Assembly: GCA_031368515.1 (NCBI GenBank)
Contig: JANMNW010000270.1
Span: forward strand, 1 to 27,907
Reading direction: 5' to 3'
Source of the DNA: CANJQH01 sp031368515
GTDB taxonomy: Bacteria; Chloroflexota; Anaerolineae; J036; Brachytrichaceae
Length of the DNA stretch: 27,907 nucleotides
How positions within the stretch are numbered: the stretch's first letter is position 1; each line of letters begins with the position of its first letter. Under the pieces are notes generated by a model. That model was not told the origin of the DNA. It saw nothing but the letters and a program-made list of their open reading frames with translations, and did no database searches. Below are positions 22,120-27,907 of the stretch, piece after piece. A program made the position numbers and the translations under genes.

Positions 22120-22227
22120 GTTTCGCGCTGGGACTATGCGCGAAAACCGGCTCGGGCGCAAGTTGCCGACTGCGCCGACGGCAGAAATATGGATGTCGCC
22201 CTAAACTGTGCGCTTGCGAGGCATCAA

Positions 22228-22959
22228 ATGACACTCACCCAAGCGCAGATCGACCAGTTTCACCGCGATGGCTATGTGCCGGTCGGCCCGGTGGTCACCG
22301 ACGCCGAGCTGGCGCAAGCGCGCGCGGCCTATGACCGCATTTTCAGCGCCACAGAAAAGCCCAGCACCTATCGGGATCTTGGCGAACGCTCAGACGGACG
22401 ATCGCAAGGCGCGGTGCTGCAGATCATCGACATGTGGAAGCTGGACGACATATTCAGCCAGCTGCTGCGCAAACCGGAGACGCTGGACATGGTCGAAGCC
22501 TTGTTGGGGACGCCCAACATTCGCATCTATCACGATCAGGCGCTCTTCAAGCCGGCGTTGCACGGCGATGAGGTGCCGTGGCATCAAGACAACGGCTATT
22601 GGAAGTTTGATCCGCCCAATGCCATCAGCTTGTGGATGGCGCTCGACGACGCGGATGAATCAAACGGCTGCATGCGCTTTGTGCCGGGCAGCCAAAAAGC
22701 GGGCGAGGCCGGGCATCAACGGGCTGGCCAATACATCGCCCAGCTGAAGGCCGATGCCGACGAGTCGCTGGCCGTGCCCGTGCCGCTGCCGGCGGGCTCG
22801 GCGCTGTTTCATCACTGTCAAACCTTGCACAACACGCAGCCCAACCGATCCACGCGCCAACGCCGCGCATGGGTGCGCCACTTTATCAGCGCGGATGTGA
22901 CCCAAGGCGGCAAGGAGCTGGCCGACCGGCCGTTGCTGCGCGGGTCGTCGGCACGTTAG
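22228..22959 (+). CDS. Phytanoyl-CoA dioxygenase (PhyH) family protein
   Basis: A 243-residue Fe(II)/2OG oxygenase, the only PhyH gene on the plus strand. The start is MTLTQAQIDQFHRDGYVPVG. Iron ligands are H119 and D121 (VPWHQDNGYW) and H201 (QTLHNTQPN), with R213 or R217 for 2-oxoglutarate (RRAWVRHF). MALDDADESNGCMRFVPGSQ is the standard PhyH core. PWHQDNGYW is typical of the broad bacterial PhyH group that includes ectoine- and phosphonate-hydroxylase relatives, but the specific residues of those enzymes cannot be claimed. ATG 22228 is chosen because the recognised N-terminus begins there. It diverges from a Gfo/Idh/MocA gene and converges with the aldo/keto reductase. Confidence 0.87.
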   Translation: MTLTQAQIDQFHRDGYVPVGPVVTDAELAQARAAYDRIFSATEKPSTYRDLGERSDGRSQGAVLQIIDMWKLDDIFSQLLRKPETLDMVEALLGTPNIRIYHDQALFKPALHGDEVPWHQDNGYWKFDPPNAISLWMALDDADESNGCMRFVPGSQKAGEAGHQRAGQYIAQLKADADESLAVPVPLPAGSALFHHCQTLHNTQPNRSTRQRRAWVRHFISADVTQGGKELADRPLLRGSSAR

Positions 22960-23030
22960 CCCCACACGCTTTCCCGGCACTTGTTGGCTGCCGAATGCGA
23001 GAACGCCTGCGCGGTGCGCATTTCGATCAA

Positions 23031-24011
23031 CTATTGAGATCGTTGCGATGCGGCTATTTTCAGTGCCTCGGTGTGCAAGGGTCCGCGCTCGACAGCGCTG
23101 ATGGCTTGGTCCAGTTGAATCAGGCTGGAGAAGCCGACGAGTGCGGTGCTCACGCCGGTCTCATAGGCTGCAAAGCGAACCGCAGCTTCCACAAGGGTGT
23201 GTGCAAAACCGTTCGCCACCAGGGGCTGAAAACGTTGCGCCAACGCAACATCGGCGTCATAGGTTGAACTGGTTGCGATTGGATCGACTGACCGCGAAGC
23301 CAGCGTGTGGCGTTCGGCTGTGCCAGCGAGCGCGCCGCCTGCCAGCACGCGGATGGCGATGACGCCTACGTTTGCACGCGCGGCTGCCGGAATGAGGCCG
23401 CGATAGTCCTGAAAACCCGGATCGACCGGCGCGCCGCGCCCGGCCGATGGATTGAGCAGATTGAAGCAGGCTTGTATAGACTGCGCGCCGCACGAAGCCA
23501 CTGCCTGAAGCAGCGCGACGCTGTCACCCAGCCCGTTGATGCCCCAGTGCGCAATCTTGCCTTGTTCACACAGCCGTTCAAATGCACGCGACACCGCATC
23601 AAGATTGCTCAGCGCGATCCAGTTGCGGCCTGGCGTGACCGCGAGGCCAATTGGGTTGTGCAATTGAAACAAATCGAGGCGCTCAAGCTGCAGGTGCGTG
23701 AGGCTGACTTCCACCGCGCGCACGATGGCGTTTTCAATGTCATCAAACTCGGGGCCGCGCAGCATGACCTTGCTGCCGACGACCACCTCTGGCTTGAGCT
23801 GCGCCAGCACCCGGCCGAGCTGGGTTTCAGATTCTCCGTTGCCGTAGGCTTGCGCCGTATCGAAATAAGTGATGCCGGCATCGACCGCGCGCGCCACTGC
23901 GCGCAGCTTGGTCGCATCATCGCCGCCGATGATGAGCCCGCCCGTGGCGCCGCAGCCGAATCCGAGCGCGGACACGCGCAAGCCTGATTTGCCAAGTAAT
24001 CGAGTTTCCAT
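23031..24011 (-). CDS. Aldo/keto reductase family oxidoreductase
   Basis: A 326-residue NADPH-dependent carbonyl reductase/alcohol dehydrogenase. The start METRLLGKSGLRVSALGFGCG is typical. The catalytic tetrad is visible: D51 and Y56 (YFDTAQAYGNGES), K81 (VVVGSKV) and H118 (LFQLHNP). The C-terminal part includes YETGVSTALVGFSSLIQLDQAI, which contacts the cofactor. It resembles L-galactose dehydrogenase- and D-threo-aldose dehydrogenase-type members, which oxidise sugars with NAD(P). It is separated by 156 bases from the Gfo gene upstream on the same strand, so cotranscription with the PhyH-HEAT operon is possible but not evident. Confidence 0.88.
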   Translation of the reverse strand: METRLLGKSGLRVSALGFGCGATGGLIIGGDDATKLRAVARAVDAGITYFDTAQAYGNGESETQLGRVLAQLKPEVVVGSKVMLRGPEFDDIENAIVRAVEVSLTHLQLERLDLFQLHNPIGLAVTPGRNWIALSNLDAVSRAFERLCEQGKIAHWGINGLGDSVALLQAVASCGAQSIQACFNLLNPSAGRGAPVDPGFQDYRGLIPAAARANVGVIAIRVLAGGALAGTAERHTLASRSVDPIATSSTYDADVALAQRFQPLVANGFAHTLVEAAVRFAAYETGVSTALVGFSSLIQLDQAISAVERGPLHTEALKIAASQRSQ

Positions 24012-24146
24012 GTGTACTACGATGTGCCGGACATCAACGCGGCCAAATTCTGGCGACTGTCATCGGACATGCATGACGCATCGATCCCCGGCGGTTATTC
24101 GTTGCACGCGACTGGTTCGATGGCTGCACGCTGTATTGATGGCTAA
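24012..24146 (+). other. Short open frame, possible gene remnant
   Basis: A 44-codon frame from GTG 24012 to TAA reads VYYDVPDINAAKFWRL and later IPGGYSLHATGSM. Its composition looks more protein-like than the shadow frames around it, but I do not recognise a family and see no ribosome binding site. It fills most of the 156-base gap between the aldo/keto reductase and Gfo genes. It could be the relic of a deleted gene or chance. Confidence 0.2.
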
Positions 24147-24167
24147 GACGTGCTGAATGCTGAGATC

Positions 24168-25169
24168 TTAGCATTTTGCACTCGCGCCGGTCTTGATCGC
24201 CCGGTCAACCGCTTCAAGCAACGCCACATCGTTTGACGCGCGCTCAAGCGTGTAGTGGGGTTCGGCCCCGCCCGTGAATGCGGCAGCGAACGCGCGCCAC
24301 ATGTGCATGCGGCCGTCGCCTTCGGGGAATGGGTGAATCACGTCTGCCTGGCCGTGCACTTGCGCAATGGCCTGGCGTGCTTCAACGACCAGAATGCCGC
24401 GCGTGCCGTGGATATGGAAGTGGCTTTGCATCGACGGCATCCATTGCGAGAAGCTCAGCATGCCGGCCAGGCCGTTGTCGTATCGCATAAACGCCGCCAC
24501 CTGATCGTATTCCCCATAGCCGTCGCGCAGCTTGCGCCCGCTGGCGCTCACCGTGGCGGGCTGGCCAAAGAGGTTGCTCATCACCGCGACGGTGTGGATG
24601 CCGCCGTCGAACATCACGCCCAGCGGAAACTCGGCCGACTTGCGCCACGGCGTGCTGTCGTAGCGCAAAGCGCCTTGCTCTGGATCGGGATCGACCGCCC
24701 AGTGCCGCACGCACTGCCAAAGCACCGGGTCGCCGATCGCGCCGCTGGCCAACACCGCGCTGACGACCTGTTCCGCCGGCCGGTAGGCCATGTGCTCGGC
24801 CACATACAAGCGCTTGCCGCTATCGCGCGCCGTTTGCAGCAGCGCGCGCGCTTCGGCCGTCGAGCGCGCGATGGGCTTTTCCATGATCGTGTCTTTGCCC
24901 GCGCGCAACGCCGCCGCCGCCATCTGTGCGTTCAATGCGATGGGCGTGAGCACCAGCACAACGTCAACGTTGGGCCGCGCCAACAGCGCTTGATGGCTGT
25001 CGGTGACAAACGCGCCAGGAAACTCGGCCGCCAGCGCCGCACGGCGTTCGGCGCTGACCTCGCAGAACGCCACAGGCTCAAACACATCGCGCAGTTGCGC
25101 CAGTGCTCTCTGATGTTCGCGGATCCAGATCAGGCCGGCGCCAATCACGCCAAGTCGTAAAGGTGGCAT
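24168..25169 (-). CDS. Gfo/Idh/MocA family oxidoreductase
   Basis: A 333-residue dehydrogenase. LRLGVIGAGLIWIREHQRAL (4-23) is the Rossmann motif and DTIMEKPIARS (93-103) contains EKP. FPLGVMFDGGIHTVAVMSNLFG is the substrate-site segment with Asp and His. YDNGLAGMLSFSQW and HIHGTRGILVVE belong to the C-terminal sheet. The Ile-Trp directly after the glycines is unusual compared with the other three paralogues here. The ATG at 25169 lies five bases after the stop of the PhyH-HEAT gene, so the two are cotranscribed. As the partner of a PhyH oxygenase it is the third such pair in the window. The substrate is unknown. Confidence 0.87.
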   Translation of the reverse strand: MPPLRLGVIGAGLIWIREHQRALAQLRDVFEPVAFCEVSAERRAALAAEFPGAFVTDSHQALLARPNVDVVLVLTPIALNAQMAAAALRAGKDTIMEKPIARSTAEARALLQTARDSGKRLYVAEHMAYRPAEQVVSAVLASGAIGDPVLWQCVRHWAVDPDPEQGALRYDSTPWRKSAEFPLGVMFDGGIHTVAVMSNLFGQPATVSASGRKLRDGYGEYDQVAAFMRYDNGLAGMLSFSQWMPSMQSHFHIHGTRGILVVEARQAIAQVHGQADVIHPFPEGDGRMHMWRAFAAAFTGGAEPHYTLERASNDVALLEAVDRAIKTGASAKC

Positions 25170-25174
25170 TGTGA

Positions 25175-26686
25175 TCAGAACAGACTGTCAGCCGTGGTGG
25201 AATAGCACCACCGCGCGCCGAGCAGGTGATCGATCAAGATGCGCTGCGCATCAAGCGTGCCGATGCGGTTAAGCGCATCGACGGCGTTGGCGCGCACATA
25301 GCGGTTCTCGTCCTTCAGCGCATGCCCAAGCGCCGGAATGGCGGCTGTGGCATCCGGCCCGATGCGCGCCAGCGCCAGCGCGCTCTCGAAACGCGCTTGT
25401 CCATCGACGTCGTTGAGCAATTGACAGAGCGTTTCCAGCCGCTGGTCATGGCTCGTGGCTTGCACATCGACGATGCCGAGCGCCTCGGCCGTGGTGCGGC
25501 GCACCCACTCGGACGAATCGCGCGCCAGTTTCGACAACGCCTCGACGCCGCCGCTGGCCTGCGCGCTGCCCGCCAGGCCAATTTCGCCCAGCGCAAAAGC
25601 CGCATGGCCGCGCGCGTGCTCGGTCGCGTGTGTCAGCGTATCGATCAAGCCGGCAACGGCCGCCTCGCCCGCGGCGCTCAAGCCGTAGGCTGCGTTGCGT
25701 GACGTGGCCTTGTCGTCGCTGCGCAGCTGCGCAACGAGCGCCGACACGCCGGGCGTGCCCATGCCCGCCAACCCGTAAGCGGCGTTCAGCGCCACCGGCT
25801 CAAAGTCGTCGGCCAGACGCGCCGCCAGCGCCGGAATAGCGTTGGCCGCGGCAGTGCCCATCACGCCAAGCGCATCGGCCGCGCGTAGCCGCGTATGCCG
25901 GTCGCTGTCGTCGAGCTGGGCCAAGGCCTTGCCAAAATCCGGCGCTTCACTTGCACTCGTTGCGGCGTTGACGCCGTGCAGCCAATTCCATTGATGCCGC
26001 CAGATCGTCTCGTGCGGGTTGGGCGGGCCGTCGCCATTCATTGGCCGCCATGCCGGCGCGTTGCCGGCCGCGGGGCGGCGCATGCGCACAAACTGAAACT
26101 TGAGCATCGAGCGGGTGCGCTCCGACAAGTTGGCGTTGCCGCGATGCCACAAATCGTAATGAATCAGTGCAAATGTGCCGGCCTCGCCCAGCAAATGCAC
26201 ATCACGCTCGTTGGGATCGACATTGCGATCATGGTAGTACTGCGTGCCGGCAAGCAGCCCGGAGGGGCCAAGCGGCTCGTCGACGGCGTGATCGTAATAG
26301 AAAATCATCGCCCACCAAGGATGATGGTTGCGCATTTTGGCGTGGCCCCAGTAGCTGTCTTTGTGCCACGATTGCACCTTGCGTCCGGGCTCGGTGAAGT
26401 GGCAATGCCGGTGCGGGTGCATGACAAACTCCGGCCCAAGTACGCTGCTCAGCGCGCCGCGAATGACCGGATTCTTGAACACCTCCTGCACTTCGGGCAC
26501 GCGAGGCAAAATGTTGTTGCCGGGATTGCCTTCCTTTTTCATCACCTCCTGAATGCGCCGGCTCATGGCGTCATGAAAGTCGCTCGTGAAATCTGTTTTG
26601 AGCACCACATAGCCATGCGACACAAACTGGCGCAGTTGCGCCTCGGAGAGTGAAAGAGCTTGAGCAGATTGGATGTTTGTGGACAT
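25175..26686 (-). CDS. PhyH dioxygenase fused to a C-terminal HEAT-repeat domain
   Basis: A 503-residue two-domain protein. Residues about 12-235 are a PhyH-type Fe(II)/2OG oxygenase: SLSEAQLRQFVSHGYVVLK start, H108 and D110 (SWHKDSYWGH), and distal H181 (DLWHRGNANL; H176 is an alternative) with R190/R192. Residues about 250-495 are HEAT/PBS-lyase-like repeats of about 30-37 residues: HTRLRAADALGVMG, VALNAAYGLAGMG, TSRNAAYGLSAAG, RGHAAFALGEIG, VRRTTAEALGIVD, ARFESALALARIG and YVRANAVDALNRIG. No frame break lies between them. HEAT domains usually bind proteins, so the oxygenase may act on, or be docked to, a macromolecular partner. It is the middle gene of an operon: 13 bases after the PhyH gene at 26700 and five before the Gfo gene. 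Confidence 0.88.
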   Translation of the reverse strand: MSTNIQSAQALSLSEAQLRQFVSHGYVVLKTDFTSDFHDAMSRRIQEVMKKEGNPGNNILPRVPEVQEVFKNPVIRGALSSVLGPEFVMHPHRHCHFTEPGRKVQSWHKDSYWGHAKMRNHHPWWAMIFYYDHAVDEPLGPSGLLAGTQYYHDRNVDPNERDVHLLGEAGTFALIHYDLWHRGNANLSERTRSMLKFQFVRMRRPAAGNAPAWRPMNGDGPPNPHETIWRHQWNWLHGVNAATSASEAPDFGKALAQLDDSDRHTRLRAADALGVMGTAAANAIPALAARLADDFEPVALNAAYGLAGMGTPGVSALVAQLRSDDKATSRNAAYGLSAAGEAAVAGLIDTLTHATEHARGHAAFALGEIGLAGSAQASGGVEALSKLARDSSEWVRRTTAEALGIVDVQATSHDQRLETLCQLLNDVDGQARFESALALARIGPDATAAIPALGHALKDENRYVRANAVDALNRIGTLDAQRILIDHLLGARWCYSTTADSLF

Positions 26687-26699
26687 GATTTTGTGATTG

Positions 26700-27560
26700 T
26701 CAACCGCGGGCTGGCTCGGTCATGGTGAGCTTGGCTTCGCGCACTTTGTCGGCAAGGTGATCGAGCTGCGTTAGCGGCTGGCTCAAATGAACCATGCGCT
26801 GGGGGCTGGCCGTGCGCATCATGGCCGGGCCGTATGGCGATTCGACCCAGAAGCGCGCAAACGCCGCGATCTCGTTGCGCAACAGCGGGATCTCTTCATC
26901 CGCGTAGCGGCGCGTGCAATTGATCGTAAACATGCGCCGGCGATTGCTGCCGGCCCAGGCGCTGTGCTTGGTGTTCTGGTTGAACACGACCACATCGCCG
27001 GGGTTGCTATCGAGCGAAACTGCCGGCACCGCGCTTCCGGGAATGCCCAGCTTTTCCGGCGCCTGGCGCAACATCGCCTGCAGGTCTTCGGCATAGTGGT
27101 CGCCATAGCGTTGGCTGCCTGGGATTACGCGCAAGGCACCGGAGCTGGCCGTCACCGGGTCAAGATACAGCGCCATCTTGTAAAACACGCGCGGCGGCGC
27201 TCCGCGCATTTTGCCGGTCCAGTCGGTGTCCGAGTGCCAGTTGGTGTCGCCGACGTAGAAGTTGCCGTCGCTTCCCAAGTAGTTGTAGTCGTCGCCGAGC
27301 AGGCTGGTAAAAATGCCGTCGACGCGCGGATCGTCGATTAACGACGACAAGTATTCGGTTTGGTCGATGAAGGGCAAGATGCAAGAGCGCGCGGTGCCGT
27401 CGTGCGGCTTGCCATTGTGCCCGCCGCCATGGTCGGCAAAAGTGCGTTCGAATTCCTCGGTGATGCGGTCGATGCGGTCGTTCAGAAGCCCTGGAAATAC
27501 CAGGTATCCGAACACATCCATAAATGCCAGTTGTTGGGGTGTCAGTTGAAGCTTGCTCAC
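26700..27560 (-). CDS. Phytanoyl-CoA dioxygenase (PhyH) family protein
   Basis: A 286-residue Fe(II)/2OG oxygenase starting with GTG 27560 (VSKLQLTPQQLAFMDVFGYLVF). GTG is chosen because the PhyH N-terminus begins there and a GGAG lies six bases before it; an ATG at 27677 would add 39 residues without family character. Iron ligands are H109 and D111 (TNWHSDTDWTG) and H199 (NQNTKHSAWAG), with arginines at 207-209 available for 2-oxoglutarate. LYLDPVTASSGALRVIPGSQRYGDHY is a typical PhyH core. It leads the operon containing the PhyH-HEAT fusion and a Gfo dehydrogenase, so two different oxygenases may act in one pathway, or the HEAT protein may organise the others. Confidence 0.86.
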   Translation of the reverse strand: MSKLQLTPQQLAFMDVFGYLVFPGLLNDRIDRITEEFERTFADHGGGHNGKPHDGTARSCILPFIDQTEYLSSLIDDPRVDGIFTSLLGDDYNYLGSDGNFYVGDTNWHSDTDWTGKMRGAPPRVFYKMALYLDPVTASSGALRVIPGSQRYGDHYAEDLQAMLRQAPEKLGIPGSAVPAVSLDSNPGDVVVFNQNTKHSAWAGSNRRRMFTINCTRRYADEEIPLLRNEIAAFARFWVESPYGPAMMRTASPQRMVHLSQPLTQLDHLADKVREAKLTMTEPARG

Positions 27561-27566
27561 GGTTTT

Positions 27567-27570
27567 CTCC
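27567..27570 (-). promoter_or_regulatory. Shine-Dalgarno deciding a GTG start
   Basis: GGAG on the minus strand, followed by six bases and GTG at 27560. It supports the GTG over the more distant upstream ATG. Confidence 0.6.
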
Positions 27571-27718
27571 GGAATAACAATGCTTGTCGCGAGAATTATT
27601 CGATCAGTGTAGCGATTTTTGCGCAATGCGCGAGTTTGGGAGTTCGGCGTGCGAATGTTCAGTGAGCGGCATTCCACTTCCTCGTCTGTCGGCCAGCTGT
27701 CCCCCTGAGCGGAGCGCT

Positions 27719-27754
27719 GTCATCTCGACTAAGTAGGTTCGCAAAAGAAATGAC
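27719..27754. repeat. Short inverted-end intergenic segment
   Basis: GTCATCTC at 27719-27726 and GAAATGAC at 27747-27754 are inverted with one G-T pair. The ends and the CTGAGCGGAGCG word just before them resemble the repeat at 20920, so this may be another member of that dispersed class. It lies between the PhyH operon and the transposase start. Confidence 0.35.
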
Positions 27755-27825
27755 GTAACACGGTGCATACGGAGTGATGATTAAACTGCTGATCTCTAAC
27801 TTCAGCGGAAAACCAAAAACCCCGT

Positions 27826-27907
27826 ATGCCACTTGATCATAACCAACGTCAGACACTGCGCCAGATGGCGCGACGAGAAACAGGACGGGTGTCAGAACGA
27901 GCGCATT
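27826..27907 (+). mobile_element. Start of a probable IS630-like transposase (cut by window edge)
   Basis: From ATG 27826 the frame is open to the window end: MPLDHNQRQTLRQMARRETG followed by RVSERAH. This resembles the N-terminal helix-turn-helix of IS630-family transposases and related proteins, in which a short basic helix precedes an R-x-x-x-R-x-H/I segment. The surrounding DNA is less GC-rich than the neighbouring genes, compatible with an inserted element. A GTGCATACGG/CCGTATGCCAC inverted pair (27763-27772 and 27822-27832) has the start codon inside its right arm. Only 27 residues are visible, so the family assignment is tentative. Confidence 0.45.

Noticed and set aside
12670..27560. 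Reading the PhyH proteins as Fe(II)/2OG halogenases
   Set aside because: Halogenases replace the Asp of the HxD motif with Gly or Ala; all five PhyH proteins and the other 2OG oxygenase keep the Asp.

Overview
The window is GC-rich, densely coding bacterial DNA from a genome rich in catabolic paralogues. The protein families fit a Chloroflexota (Anaerolineae/Caldilineae-like) bacterium: an F420-type luciferase-like oxidoreductase, many phytanoyl-CoA-dioxygenase-like (PhyH) proteins, many Gfo/Idh/MocA dehydrogenases, a DUF4838 protein, a LuxR/AfsR-type TPR protein, and short palindromic intergenic repeats built on words such as GACCT..AGGTC. That assignment is an inference from gene content; no rRNA or marker gene is present. 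No tRNA, rRNA or CRISPR array was seen.

Layout. 1-1372 (minus): a luciferase-like flavin/F420 oxidoreductase translationally coupled to a 3-hexulose-6-phosphate-synthase-like gene that runs off the left edge. 1435-2632: a frameshifted ion-channel gene converging on a Nudix hydrolase. 2709-8496 (plus): a tightly packed five-gene operon (zinc alcohol dehydrogenase, Gfo/Idh/MocA dehydrogenase, TIM-barrel sugar isomerase/epimerase, DUF4838 glycosidase-like protein, DSD1-like PLP enzyme), followed at 8563 by a PYROXD2-like FAD oxidoreductase. 10284-12559: an enolase-superfamily dehydratase diverging from an NAD-dependent epimerase whose flanks carry related self-complementary repeats.

12670-15390 (minus): an operon of three oxygen-dependent non-heme iron enzymes (membrane desaturase, 2OG oxygenase, PhyH). 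15451-16440: an enolase-superfamily protein with altered catalytic positions, next to a perfect 36-bp palindrome. 16532-18933: two divergent genes that both lack their 5' ends and meet at about 17866, indicating a deletion or an assembly join.

18991-27560: a run of PhyH oxygenases and Gfo/Idh/MocA dehydrogenases in three adjacent pairs (20094/18991, 22228/21079, 25175/24168), plus an aldo/keto reductase and a fifth PhyH gene. One PhyH protein (25175-26686) is fused to a long HEAT-repeat domain. The right edge begins a probable IS630-like transposase.

The common theme is oxidative processing of small organic molecules: Fe(II)/2-oxoglutarate hydroxylation, NAD(P)-dependent oxidation of sugar or polyol-like compounds, isomerisation and dehydration. 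No transporter is present, and the only regulator is a truncated fragment, so substrates cannot be named. The most notable items are the PhyH-HEAT fusion with its operon, the recurring PhyH/Gfo pairing, the altered enolase-family active site, and the double-truncation junction.
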